Below are positions 1-12,800 of a stretch of DNA of 64,000 nucleotides, piece by piece. The position numbers were made by a program, and so were the translations under genes. The stretch covers positions 1,984,001 to 2,048,000 of the forward strand of contig NC_089187.1 in assembly GCF_947507565.1 (NCBI RefSeq), in the 5' to 3' direction. The notes below the pieces were generated by a model. The model was not told the origin of the DNA, made no database searches, and was given only the letters and a program-made list of their open reading frames with translations. This DNA comes from Oscarella lobularis. Its lineage: Eukaryota > Porifera > Homoscleromorpha > Homosclerophorida > Oscarellidae. Position 1 is the stretch's first letter, and each line of letters begins with the position of its first letter.

Positions 1-162
1 TCTAAGATCCGTGGTAGTGCATTGCGGCTTTCCATGGAACAAGGAGGCCTAAAACTATCATTTGGCGATACGCACCTGCTCGACCGTCGTCTAAAGACAC
101 CTAGCTCCTCGCTCGAATGCAGGAAAGGCCGGAGAAGGGAACTGGATCAAGGGGAGATATCC

Positions 163-421
163 AACGCACCAGATTGCTCCGGAAAGTCGATTGCTGCTAA
201 TTTCTACATAAGAAAGACACCGTAGCTCACTTTTGGTTACTCTGCAATGCCCTCTAGCGCGGGAACACGGGTACATCGGGGGCCCTTACGAGGCAACAGT
301 TGTTCAGATCAAAGGTGAAACCAGTATACATCTCGCTGCGCCGGTGCGAGAAGTAAGAGATGTTGTCTTTCACGAAAATTCTTTGTTTTCTACAGAATAT
401 CAACCAGTTTAATCCGGGGCA
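163..421 (-). repeat. Inverted copy of the Ig/zinc-gene intergenic repeat
   Basis: This stretch is the reverse complement of about 22640-22893, and more distantly of 30540-30790, with most bases matching. In those two places the sequence lies between an Ig-receptor gene (+) and a zinc-ribbon gene (-). Here only the intergenic part is visible, so the window edge probably cuts an inverted copy of the duplicated module. A second block, about 905-1030, matches the reverse complement of 22332-22480. No open coding exon is supported in it. Confidence 0.8.
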
Positions 422-496
422 TTGAATATCGCTTGAGCATGCTAGTCTTTCTCTACAATCAGTGCTAATAGGTTGTGGCTATAAGAAAAGTGCGAC

Positions 497-590
497 GTGG
501 GAATAGCAGAGGGGCTCTCCTCTGATGTGACATGGCGGACATTCTTTGGGCTTGAATTAGTGGACAAAGAATATTACCGTACTGTATTGT
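497..590. repeat. Direct repeat, copy 1 (about 90 bp)
   Basis: The sequence starting GTGGGAATAGCAGAGG, followed by CTCTCCTCTGATGTGACATGG, recurs at about 1066-1155 with a few substitutions. It contains a small palindrome (GGGGCTCTCC/CTCTGATG region). It flanks the block that matches the Ig 3' repeat. No coding function is seen. It could be the edge of a decayed mobile element, but no terminal repeats or transposase are visible. Confidence 0.7.
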
Positions 591-1065
591 CGAGCTATCC
601 TAAATCTAACTGCGTCGTCCGACGGCGTCAAAATTGTACTGTGAACAGAGTGATTATCTTTACCAGAGATATGTATGGTCATTGTGCTGTGCAGCAGGAG
701 TTTTCTGCTTGAAGCTGTAGAACCATGTGCATATTTTGTACAATTAGAATAGGAGTGTTGCGTGCTGTAGATTTACTGCACTGTACAAGACAGAAAAATA
801 TGTATTGCAAAGGGAAGCACCGTTGATCTGTGCAAAGGCGGTGAAGCTTAACTCCTAATCCACCCGTGAAGGCTCAACTGACACTTTGCGATATAACAAG
901 ACTAGTTTATAGAAACTTCCACAGATGAAAATGTAAAACATACAAAACAGCCTCTAACACATAATAGCAGGTAAAAAGATACCTAGGTTGTGCAGTGTTG
1001 ATTATCTCTCCGTGAAGAGAGGCTGTGCTAAAAGAAAGTGAAGGCTAGTACGACACATGCGAAGT

Positions 1066-1155
1066 GGGAATAGCAGAGGGGCTCTCCTCTGATGTGACAT
1101 GGTGAACATTCTTTGAGCTTGAATAAGTGGACAAGTAATATTACTTCTGTATTGT
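1066..1155. repeat. Direct repeat, copy 2 (about 90 bp)
   Basis: Second copy of the repeat at 497-590, in the same orientation, about 569 bp further on. It ends shortly before the 5' flank of the beta-mannosidase gene. Confidence 0.7.
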
Positions 1156-1413
1156 CATGAATGGCGTCGTTTTGATCCGCCAGCGTACAAATAGACTATC
1201 ACACAAGTTACTGACGGCAGGCAATGCTAAATCACAGGAAGAGTATAATTAGTGTATGCCTAATGACGATCGGAGGACATCGGGGTTTTGATGTAGCACG
1301 TGAGACACACCTACTTAGCCATCAGAGTACTCGTTTGGTAAAATGGACTTCTTGCAGCCTGGTCGTGGTTTGATCTACTGCTGTGTTGCACTCGTTTTAG
1401 AGGCAGCTCAACG

Positions 1414-4400
1414 ATGGTAAATCTGCGAGGTTTCGTTGGTCTCTTCCTCGTCAGTTCAGCATTTGGACTTGTCGAGAAAGACCTAGGAGGATCAGACTGG
1501 AGAGTTGAAAATGCAAACGGTTCTCTCAATATTGCAGCTACCGTTCCAGGCCAAATTCATCTTGATCTCCTGTAATGTAACATAACCGAGCTCTATAGTC
1601 TGTTTTACTTGTTGCTTCTCAAGAGCTGCAAATGCTATAAAGGAGCCCTACTGTAAGAGAAGGAAACGTCATGACAATTACCACATGGAGATTGTTTAGA
1701 CCGTTTCAATGACGATTTCGACTCGTGGATTGCCATGGACAATTGGACGTATTCCAAAACATTTGAACTTGATGAAAACACGACGAAAGCAAACAGGGTG
1801 TGGCTTCTCTGCCACGGAATTGACACAGTAGCAAATATAAGGTTTCTCTCTGATAAAAATGGAGGCTAAGTAAAGCATTCCTGCGACTTTGCAGTGTGAA
1901 CGGGCACGCTATTGGAACGACCAACAATCAGCACCGGAAATATTACTTTGACATCAAAGTAAAAATGCATCAAGATAGTACAAATGGATTAAGGCCCGTT
2001 CACCTTACGTAGAACGCTGTTCAAAGTGGGAGCAACAAAATCGTTGTTGCATTTGAGGTTTGCATGGGCAGGATTGCTTATAGTGTAGCTTCTTTAATGA
2101 TTTTTGCAGTCTGCGGCTACGTATTCCCTTCGCCAAGAAAGAAACTATCCCTATCCAGTTTATGGTGGAGTAACGTATTTTAATGCCACTCGAAACTTCA
2201 TACGAAAATGCCAGTCAGGTAAGACTTTGCTCAATTGCGAGCCAAGTCAAATTAATCTTGCCTCAGACTTTGGATGGAATTGGGGACCTGCCTTTCTTCC
2301 TGTTGGTATTTGGAAGAACATTAGGTCTGTTTGCGGCAAATAAAATGTCAAAAGTCAATCGCTATTTTCTGGCAGCATTGTGTCTTTCAACGAAGCGTTC
2401 ATCAGCGACCTCGTGCCTCAGGTAAAATTTTTATGCATAGGAATGAAGATTAGACGACTGTTGATTCTTTTCTATAAGATCACTTCAGACGGTGACGGAG
2501 GCTTCAATGTCTTGGTCACCGCTTATCTTCAAGCAGCAGGCACACTTGACATTTTCAGCTTTTCTGCTATGATGAAAATATTTTATAGCTGCTGGTATCG
2601 GTGGAAAAGTTTTCCTCGCTGTGGCGGACAAAAACGCAACTAAGGTATAGCGATTGCAGACGCATTGTATCTTCCTATATTATGTTGCTAGGATTTCAAT
2701 GACTCTGCTGACGGTGAAACTCCAGTTTCCTTCGCCATTCATTTAGCAAAAGGAGAAGTTGATCTTTGGTGGCCGAACGAGTACGGAAATAGAACGCTGT
2801 ATGAGATGATAGCAACCTACCAAGGAAATTCAGTACGTTTCAAAAAAAAATCCGACCAAGGATAAACAACGCTCGTCGTAGGAGAAACACTTTGTAGTGA
2901 CAACAGTGGGCTTCAGAACACTGGAGCTGGTGCAGGAGCCTCTTCCAAACGGAGAAAAAGGACTTTCCTTTTACTTTAAGATCAACGGTAGAGAGGACCA
3001 AATAGTGGTAAACTGTCTAATGTGAACGTTTGCAGAAGTGCCCGTTTTCATGAAGGGATCCAACTGGATTCCTGCCGACTCTTTTACTGGACGCGTCACT
3101 TACGAATCCTTGTTTAACCAGCTCTACTCGGCATCAGTGTCCCACCAGAACATGATTCGTGTCTGGTGAGTAAGGCACCTCTTGGAAATGGTTTTTTGCA
3201 TGGTCTAATGCTATAGGGGAGGAGGAATATATCAGCCGGAGGACTTCTATGATATCTGCGATAGATTAGGAATCATGATCTGGCATGATTTTATGTTCAG
3301 TGACGCCCTTTATCCAAGAGATAAAGTAATGCCGAATAGCGACAGATGACCTAGCATTGGCGACTTCTTTACAGGCTTTCTTGGATACGGTAGCAGAAGA
3401 GATACGTCATCAGGTTCGACGTCTTGCTCATCATCCTTCACTCGCCATCTGGAGTGGAAACAATGAAGATCAGGTACAAAATTATCACGAGGTAGTGGTG
3501 GTCGTCTGGAGCCAAGACTCGAAAAAATAGGATCGGGGAATGTACAGCGGACCTACGATCTTACTTGATTACAGTGCCCTCTACGACAGGACAGTCTACG
3601 CAACACTTATTAAAGAGGTTAGATAATTTATCTCAACAAAACTTTACCTCAACGACTGCACAGGATCCAACTCGTCCCTATTGGCCATCATGTCCATCAA
3701 ACGGCGTCTTGGTTAACGAGCCAGATAGAGGTCTTTTCATTCAACGATGGGGTGATGCAGGCGAAATTGCTTACGGAGATATACACCGGTGAGCCTTCGT
3801 TGTGGTTCCTTTGACTTCCTAAAACGATCAATCAAAAAAAGGTACGACTTTAAACACGTGTGCACGGATGTGACGAAATTTCCGCGGCCGAGGTTTGCGA
3901 CCGAGTACGGCTACGAGAGCTATCCGTCGCTGGAGACTCTAAAACCAATCAGCACACCCGAAGCAAGAATGAATAATAATAATAGACGTTTGATTACTTC
4001 GATCATGATGTAGGATTGGGATAACAATTCGACTTTGATGCGTCATCGTCAACGCTTTACGCAAGGAACGACGCTTCTGGCTACACGAATATCTCACTTT
4101 TTTCACCTGCCAAATAAGTAAGATGAGAGTGCATTATCTCTATCAAACAAAAAGCTCGCTTTATTACAGTTCAAACTCGGAAATTCGCTTTGCCGATTTT
4201 ATCTACCTGACCCAAGTCGTTCAGGCTCTGTGCGTCCAAGCTGAAAGCGAGCACTACAGACGAATAAGAACGGAAGAGAACGCCTACACAATGGGAGCCC
4301 TTTACTGGCAATTGGTAAAGCAAGAAAGCAAATATCGATCGAGGAGCACCTAATCTCTTTTAGAACGATATCTGGCAAGGTCAAAGCTGGGCGTCTATAG

Positions 4401-5245
4401 AGTACGGCGGTCGATGGAAACTCCTACACTATTTCGCCGTTCACTTTTTCGCGCCCGTTCTCGTCTCACCTTTTGAAATGAACGGCAGAGTCAACGTCTA
4501 CCTTGCAAACGATTTGATTCGTCCGCTCAGAGGAAACGTCACGATTGACGTATGGACGTGGACGGTGAGACGAACAGCTGTCTTCGTTAGCTAAGACTCG
4601 ATTTGTCAACGCATACTAGGGCTCGGTTGATCACACCTTTTCTCTGCCGGTCAGCGTCGCTGCTCAGCACGCCGTCTCAGTCTGGAACGTCACGATCGAC
4701 GAAGCATTGAATCATCGCCTGCCTAATGAAGTCATACTCGCGCTGTCGTTTACTGAAAGCGGTATATAAGACGAAGAGTCTCAGCTATAGGAATCTAATA
4801 TGAGCTGCATAAAGGTGACTCGAAGCCCGTTGCTACGAACGCGTTTTACCCGTCTCCGATATCTGATGTCGATCTCGTCGAACCAAACATAACGGCAAGC
4901 AATTTCGAGGTCGTCGATAAAAAAGAGATAAAATTCACGTTGGCCGCGTCGGCCATGGCTCCGTACGTCTATCTGCACACCGACATTGTCGGATTTTTCA
5001 GGTTAATAATGACGTCACTTTTTCAGAACGTTCCTCATTACCTTTTTTAGTGATAACGGATTTCTAATGGTTCCCAAGATTCCTATCCAGTTGAATTTCA
5101 CTGCCTTCACTGAGACTATAGACGCTCGGCTGTTTGAGAGCAAACTGGAAATCAGGTACGTGTGCGTTCTACAAGACAAAAAAAATCCTATCAGTAGCAT
5201 TCTGATTACAGGAGTATTTACGACACGTACACGGACAAATCATGA
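1414..5245 (+). CDS. MANBA: Beta-mannosidase, glycoside hydrolase family 2 (multi-exon)
   Basis: Lysosomal exo-enzyme that removes terminal beta-linked mannose during N-glycan breakdown. The model starts at ATG 1414 with a hydrophobic signal peptide ([18 protein letters not shown]) and runs through about fourteen exons with introns of 50-70 nt. Exon 1 ends near 1569 (donor GTAATG) and exon 2 starts at 1624. Further junctions restore family blocks: AAA GAG CCC TAC T joined to AC CGT TTC gives [14 protein letters not shown], then DNWTYSKTF, then [10 protein letters not shown]. Later blocks are [35 protein letters not shown] and [13 protein letters not shown]. The likely acid/base glutamate is in AIWSGNNED and the nucleophile in [12 protein letters not shown]. 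The last exon starts at 5212 and reads [10 protein letters not shown] then TGA. Family membership is near certain; single splice sites are by eye. Confidence 0.93.
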
Positions 5246-5483
5246 ATTTTTCATAGAAATTCGCAACTCAGGAAGACAGTTAGCGAAAATCAGCTGGCAC
5301 TTGAATTCACTCCACTGGCATAGAGTGCGTCACGATTCGTACTATGATACTGCCTGAACACCGTGTCTGGTAATAAAAGTACGGTTTCCGCTGATCGTTG
5401 CTCAGACAAATAATCAAAATTGCAAATTAGGCAAAAAATGCAGCCAGCTTAAAAAAATCAATGCTTACCAAAAACGGCCTACT
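5246..5483. other. Convergent intergenic gap
   Basis: Short gap between the 3' ends of the beta-mannosidase gene (+) and the propeller-like gene (-). A+T-rich, with no further gene visible. Confidence 0.6.
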
Positions 5484-6509
5484 TCAGGGCTCAATCCAAA
5501 GACTGTTAGGAACGTACTTGATCCGCGACACCGCCTGATAAGGAACCATATTCTTCGCAAACGCCGCAACCGAATAATTCTCGACACTCATCGTCACGAG
5601 ATCAACGGAAAACAGAATCTCAGGAAAACTAGTACCCTTATCCGAAAAAGTGGCATTTCTCATAAGCGCAAAAAGGGTTCGATCCTCGCGCGCAATTTCG
5701 CACGTACCTATACCCTCCATCCCCCATCCGGCAGGAAAATCCAATAGCCTCTTGGGACGCGTCTTACCGTCGCCAAATAGCTTAAACAACCCGTACCGAG
5801 TCCCGAGATCGTCCAAAGGACCAATCCCGTACAAGACCCTACCAATGGAGTCGTATTTGAAACACACGGATCGACTCTCGTTCACAAGGGCAGTGTAGAC
5901 GACATCTCCGTTCGTCGTATTGACTCCGTACACCTTATCGCTGGCGTAGAAGTAAAGGCTCTCTTCTGCAACGTAATCGCTGAGGCAATCTACTGGCCCT
6001 AGACCAATGATGAGTTCGTTTAAATTGTAGAAGAATTTGACGGTTCCCGCCGTTGAATTGCGAGTGGAGTTGCTGTTTATTTGCCATTCGCACCAGCCGA
6101 AGCCGTCCTCCGAGTCGCTTCCCGCGCAGACGCCGTAGAGCGTGCGATTCGTCGGATTGTAGTACATCGACACGAAGTTGGCGTTTGGACTGTTTCGCGT
6201 TTGTCGTATCTTTCCCGTGTGGACGTCGATTGCTTCTTGGTATCGTATCGACGAGATGTAGATCGATTGGGTCGTCGGAGCGAAGGCGAAGGCGCAGTCG
6301 CTGTAGAGTGCGTCGTCGGCGTGCGGCGCGGTGACGAGCGTCGCGTTCCAAAGCTTCGTGACGATTCCGTTCGCTTCGATTGAGAACAAGCTGACGTCCG
6401 CAGAGTAATCTAAAGTGATTGCGAGAAGTCGGCCTCGCTGTAGAACGGCATTCGGACTCGCAAAGCAGAGAAACGCAAGGAGGAGAAGAGAGACACGCAG
6501 TCTACACAT
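5484..6509 (-). CDS. Secreted propeller-like protein, intronless
   Basis: One uninterrupted reading frame of about 341 codons from the preferred ATG at 6509. An in-frame ATG at 6542 adds 11 residues but would bury the signal peptide. The start chosen gives MCRLRVSLLLLAFLCFASPNA, a clear signal peptide. The mature part repeats a blade-like pattern of hydrophobic strands around motifs such as SIYISS, TLYGVC, SLYFYA, VLYGIG and TLFALM. It also has many N-x-S/T sites, as expected of a glycosylated six-bladed beta-propeller. No catalytic motif and no membrane span are seen. The lack of introns among intron-rich neighbours could mean retroposition. I do not recognise a named family. Confidence 0.75.
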   Translation of the reverse strand: MCRLRVSLLLLAFLCFASPNAVLQRGRLLAITLDYSADVSLFSIEANGIVTKLWNATLVTAPHADDALYSDCAFAFAPTTQSIYISSIRYQEAIDVHTGKIRQTRNSPNANFVSMYYNPTNRTLYGVCAGSDSEDGFGWCEWQINSNSTRNSTAGTVKFFYNLNELIIGLGPVDCLSDYVAEESLYFYASDKVYGVNTTNGDVVYTALVNESRSVCFKYDSIGRVLYGIGPLDDLGTRYGLFKLFGDGKTRPKRLLDFPAGWGMEGIGTCEIAREDRTLFALMRNATFSDKGTSFPEILFSVDLVTMSVENYSVAAFAKNMVPYQAVSRIKYVPNSLWIEP

Positions 6510-6542
6510 GGTTGTACACGTGACGTGATTAAAATTAAACAT

Positions 6543-6803
6543 CGATGACGTCTTTGCAGCGAAATTTTTGGCACAAGGAGTCAGAATTGCATGACAGCTG
6601 CAGAAAAGGCTTATGTACTGTAATTGATGACGTTCATGCCAAGCAAATTAATTAATTAATTCATTAAACAATTCACGACAACTCAATGGTACGTAGTAGT
6701 CCTTACTTCTCACCAACTAGTTCTACCTCATTCAAAGCATGAGTTAATATTTCGGCGTATACCAAACGCGTAAACTTTAGAATTTATGAAGTGCTATGCA
6801 GAT
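6543..6803. other. Intergenic, A+T-rich
   Basis: Lies between the stop of the giant proteoglycan and the start of the propeller gene, both on the minus strand. It holds a TTAATTAATTAATTCATTAA tract at about 6646-6665 and probably the 3' UTR of the proteoglycan. No gene is seen. Confidence 0.5.
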
Positions 6804-9800
6804 CTATACCCAATACTCACTTTTCTGCAGTTTTGGAGCGACAGGTGCCTGTGTGCTCGTGTCAGTTTCTGCAGTCTCCCATTCCGAAAAACCGTCTGTC
6901 TCTCCTTCATCGTCAACGTCGTCAACGTCGTCGTCATCGTGAGCATTGTTCTGATTTTCGGCCTCGTCTTCTTCTGCAAACTCATCGCAATTCTTTCCAT
7001 TTTCATCACTTTCTTCCGAACACGTAATCACCCCCGGATCTGTGTTTCGGGCTCGCTGCGGTGAAAATTCCACCGACGTCGACGCCACCACTCCGTCATG
7101 CTTGTCCTCCTCCTTGCCTTCATCCGTTTTACGCTTCTTGAACCACAGCAAAAATCCAACAAAGCACAAGGTGATGAATACCACAGCAGATATAATGGCT
7201 ATAGCAATGGTTTTTGCCATCTGATCGTCGTCGGATGATACATTCAAATTGGAGTCGTTAGGATAGGAATAATTAGCAAAAGAAAACGGAGTATCTGAAG
7301 TAAAATTCAGTCTATGTGACGTAGGGTACTCAGACGAAATGACGGTCGCATTCTCAGAAAAAGGCGTGGCAAATACGATACGACTGATGTGACGAAAAAC
7401 GACTTGCACGTGTAGCACGGCAGGCTGAACGCCAAGCGAACTTAATTCGAACACGAGATCGTCCACGTACGAAGATGAGGAATTCGTTGCATTTAAACTG
7501 ACAAAAGGCTCGTAGAAAATCTGCCCTTTTTGCAGTTGATCTTGGGTAAACGATTCAATTCGACGAGTTTTTGCAAGCGTCAGCACGCCGTACGTTGGTT
7601 GCCGAAGGAGCGTCAATATTGGATTCCTTCCTGTTAAATCAAATAATGGTTCTGCATCAATTACGTTGGCATCGATAGCAACATGCTTGTCTCCCGCATA
7701 GACGACTAAAGGATTGACACGCGCCAAAGGAATAACGGCAACAGAAACGGTGAAATTGAATAACGTTGAAATTCCTAGACGAGGAATCTCGACTTCGAAC
7801 GTAAACGCGTCAATTGACGACGAGAAATTAGTCTGAACGTAAATCAGCTTTGCGTCGAATAAATCTTCTTTAGTGACGTTGCGAACTGCGGTACCGTTAA
7901 GCAAGAGTTGCCCATAGCGTGGAGAGGCAATCAACACAAAGACTAAATCGTCCTTATTGCCATTTGTTGATACGTTGAAGTGCTCGCTTCTCACGACAAC
8001 TCTAGTCTCTCCTTGAAGCAGGTGCTCTTCTGCCCTCGTCGCAGGACGTGATACAATGATCTTTTCAGCAAAGATAAGCCATTGACGTACGTTCGACTTG
8101 TACCTTCCATCAAGAACGCTAACGATAGCAGCACCAGACAGCATCTCAGAACCATCATGCCTGATCAAAATCTTCCCGCTATCAATGTCCTCCTGACTGA
8201 ACTGGTTCAAGATTGCACGAGTGTCATTGACAGAAGCAAAAGATAGGTACGCAGGAACAAAGTGCAGTTTGTAGATGAGTTCCGACGGCAGAGTATCACG
8301 GTCAGTCACCATTGCATCGTCAGGTGTGAGCGTACGAGTCATTCCTTGGACAAGGTTGAGAGGCTTAAGAACTATCGTACGCGGTTCATCGTTGATGGGT
8401 GTGATTCTTACGTCAAATCGTTCCACGACAGCTTCGGATGACCACGTTTCGTTATGAACTGTCAATGAAAATTCAAACCAGTCTTTCACAGTTTCGCTGC
8501 CGTCGTGTTTGTATGCGATGCAATGAGCATTGATGTCTTCTTGGGTAAAGAGAGCTACGGTTTCATTTTTCTTCATCAGTACTCCATATTTTGGTAAAAT
8601 TGTAATATTGTAAGTAACCGTTGCGTTTTGAAGCCAGTGAGAAGCTTTGATATTTACCGCATCCAGATGATCTGAGCTTATGAGGCCGACATAGCCTTCC
8701 TTTAAAACTAGAACATTGTTTGACGCCAGAGCACTGCCCGGAGTCTGTTTCAGTATCACGCGAAAGCGAAACTTGACGTCAGTAAGACGCTGTGCTAGTC
8801 GAGCAGAAACGTTGAAGTACGCGAAGTCTTCGGACTTCCAGGACTCGATGTCCGTGTACTTATAGCCAATAAGGTCTTCTTCAATATCTTTCAGGGTAAA
8901 ATTAGAGACTTCTACTGAAGGATAATTTATGTTGATGAGGCGACCAAACTGTGGGTGTCTAGAAACCGTAAAAACGATAGTGCGGTTGGACGCCAAGCCG
9001 TTTATTCTCACAGAAAGATTGGTTGATTTGATAAGCGTCATCTGGTCAAATTGAGCAACTAAGCCGGTGTTGATAGATACTGACAATGTTAGTGGTCTAG
9101 CAATTATGACGAAGACACCCACCACGGAATGATTTCCATCTGATAACTCAAACTGGAAGTCGCCGTTCATTGCTCCTTCGTGATGAAAAAGGATGTCGCC
9201 ATTTTCTAAATCCAGCTGAGTAAAATGATTAGTCACGCTACTGGCATTTTTTTTGAATGTCAAATACCCATTTTTAGGCAAACGAGTCACGGTAAAGACG
9301 ATTCCGGACGCACCAGTATCTCCGTCAGCAGCCCTTAAATTATCAACGGTGATGGGAACAACTTCTCCTGCCCAAAGTTCTAAAGACCGATTCACGGTAA
9401 TAACCGGTCCCTGATCGTTAACTGGAGCAATTGTTATAAGCACGACAACCGGCTCACTCACTCTGCCTCTCCTGGATTCCATAACCGAAAAACTGTCATT
9501 GTGAAACTCGCTACCGTCGTGTTCATATATCAGTCGGTTTGCCTTTAAATCGGAGCTTGTAAAGGCTAGTTGGCGCGAGCCTTTCCCGCCTGATTTTAAC
9601 AGCCTCAAAGTGCCGTGGACCGGTTGCCTATCAACGATAAATTCCAAAGATATGCTTCGAAATTTATCGCTCTTTGCGTAGAGAAAAGCCTCAGTTACAA
9701 CTACGCTACCGCCTTCTTCCACCGAAAGCGTGCCCGCCTCAAAAGGAACGATAAAAGGCACGACTTCGACTAATACGGAAACCGGAAGAGGCGACCAATT

Positions 9801-12800
9801 TCTGCCGTCGCTCACGCGAAATCGAATTCGGTCTGAACGCGTCGACTCGTCACGATGTGCGTAGACAATTCTTCCGGCATCGATATCAGCTTGAGAAATG
9901 TTCTTCACCTCTTCCCACGTCGAACCGTTTACCCGCAAAATCAAGCCGCGTCGAAGCGAGCGACTGATTACCGTGAAGACTACCGAGCTGCTACCTTGCT
10001 CTGAATCTGTTGCTCGCAATACTGCGTTAGTTATAGTAGCGTTGCTCTGCTCGTCGACATATAACGTTGTTTCTGAGGTCACTGCCTCAGGCGGGGTGTC
10101 ATCAACGGGATGGACTGTCACTGGAACGCGGACGTCGATTGATTTCGACTGATACGAGACTCTCAGTTGAAACAGATCACTGACCACGTCTACTCCACTG
10201 TGAATGTAATGCACCAAGCCGGCTAAAATATTTTCCTGGGTGAATCGCTCAACTTCCTTGTCTCCCATTGAGAGTATTCCGTATCTTGGTTTCCCAGTCA
10301 CGACGTATAAAATTTCGGAGACGTTGTGTGCCGCGTTGACAGTGACATTAAAATTTAGGAGTACTTTCCCGCCCTCGCGCACTTGAATCGGTCCTTTAGG
10401 CCCATTCTGTGTCAGCGCCAACGGAACGATTCTCACTCTAAGAAACGTATGGGCGATAGCAGGGCCAACGATAAGCGTAATCATATCGCGCTCTTCGCCC
10501 TGGGAAAACACGTTCTGGTAATAGATAGCCTCGTTTAAGATATCTCGTTGCGAGAAGACGGTGACAGGTGTTTGCCACTTCCCTTTCCTAACGAGAAAAG
10601 ACTTGGAGAGAATTCGAGCTCTGTACTGAATTTCGGAGTCGTCGTCACTAATGTCTGTGTCGGCGTACAGAAGAACTTCCTTAGTAATGACCGATCGTCT
10701 GTTTTCAATTACAACTAACTCGCCGTTCCCAATTCGACGCGGCTGATTGTCGTCTTTCAGGTTCACCGATATGTTGAAGAGCAATCCAGCCGCTTTGATC
10801 TCGTCTCTCAACGTCACGTTGAATTCGAATGTATCCTCTAACGTTTCAGAGTCGTCGTGCTCGTACACAACGCTCCCCGTCTCGAGCTGTTTTAACGTAA
10901 ACGTTGTCACTAAAGTATCCGTTCCCTCTAGAACCAGTCTTCCGTGTTGGGGACCATTGCTAACGAGAAATTTGAAAGGCAAATGATCTGGCTCGATGTT
11001 TAGAGCTAGTGGCGTTATCGGCCTTCGGCCTCCCTCAGGGACTACCAAACCACGTACGAACACCTTGATTTCGTTCGAATAGATCACAATGAGAAACTGC
11101 TGCCCGGAAACGTTCGTCCGATTATTAGATATAGTGAACGTGACTTCGTCAACGAAGCGATTCTTTTCTGTGTGAATGTAGGCGATTTTTCGGCGATTAA
11201 TGTCTTTTTGAGTGAAAGTGTCTACAGTCGGTCGGTCGCGCCTTCGTTCGACGAGGCGACCAAAGCTGGGGCGTCGCTGCACGGTAAAAATAATTTCATC
11301 TGGGGCAGAATTCGGCACGTCGGTCGCCCGAAGTCGACTCGAAGAGATAACGCCTTCAGTTCCTTCTTCCACGTCAAGACCCTTGTTGGTAACAACGTAA
11401 GGTAAAGGCTTGGGCAAAATGCTGATTTTCACTTCGACGAGCATAAACGAATGGCCAATAGAAGCGTTCACTGAAAGCAGATCGTTAAACGACGTCATCG
11501 TGTCCGGATCATCTAAAACGTAGCGAACGCTTTCGGTTTCCAAATCAGCAGGACAAAAGGACGTCACTTCGATTCCCATATTGGTTACGTGTCCGTAGCT
11601 GGGACGCTTTACCAGATGATAGACAACGTCCGCGTCTTGAGAAGGGTCGTTAGTTACGACCAATAGGTCAGAAGAACGAATAACAACGTCGGGGAGATTC
11701 TCTGCGTCTGCGTGGAGCGTTGAAGACGGTTCACTTACCAAGCGTAGGACCAACGGCGTGGCGACGACTTCAAAACGCTTTTCCGTCGTCTGATGAACGC
11801 CGTCACTGACGACAAAAGAGAAGCCTCCTTTGAGACTTTTGCTGCGGACGTGAGTAAAGAATACTCTTCCATCGTCGATGTCTTTCTGAGTGAACTGCAG
11901 CGTCTCGTCTTTGATGCTGTCTGCAAAGGAGAAAAACCCGTTGGCGATGCTTCTACTTTTTATGACGGTGAATACGAGTGAGTTCGACGATGTGTCGTTG
12001 TCTTGGGCTTTAACGTATTCTTCAGATACGACCTGTGTCGTTCCTTCGTATAGTCGGAGCTCTCTGGGTATTCGAATCTCCGGTTTTTCGTCATTAACCG
12101 GAAGTATCACAAAGGAAAATGTCATTTGCTTTGTTTGCCTATCTGATTCGTCGTACCCCGCCGGAAGAGGCCCACTGGCGAAAACGAAAAATTCAAAAGA
12201 ATCGTTCAACGTCTCGCTGTCGTCATGACGATAAACGACGCGACCAGACTTCAGGGCATCAACAGAGAACGGAACGTCAGCGCTTTCTAGCTTTCCATGT
12301 CGTACCGTGTTCGTTACGTTGACGAAAAAATTCAGTGAGGACTTCGCCGCGGGATCAGTGGTAATATTCATACTTTCAAAATTCAGGGAAACTTGATCGC
12401 CTTCTCGTACTGTCAACACTCTCGTTTTGACTCTTATTAACTCGACGTCCACGTCAATGGCTACTGTCTTGATATCCGAGGAAGAGAGTCCAGCCCAGAA
12501 TCGAACTTTGAAGGAATCCCGTTGAGAAAACGACTCGGGATCGTGTACGTATATCACAGCATTGCGTGCAATTAGTCCGTACGTCAAATTAGAGTCTACC
12601 GTAATTCGACTTCCGTTGATGACGTCAATCGAACCGAATCGTGGCAATTCTACAAACTGGCACACCACCTCAACAGGTGGCCCCTGGGCGTACAACCAGT
12701 CGGCTTGAAATTGAATAGAAGATGAAGAAAAGGCAGCAGACGAGCCTTGAGCTAATGAGATGGCTCCTATTGTGACTTTCAAAGGATAGCGAATGGCATG

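Noticed and set aside
5935-6383. Long arginine-rich open frames on both strands
   Set aside because: They overlap the propeller gene in other frames. Composition reflects the shadow of a real coding frame.
6785-7064. Plus-strand open frames opposite the CSPG4 tail
   Set aside because: Mirror of the acidic GAC/GAT-rich tail of the proteoglycan on the minus strand. No independent evidence.
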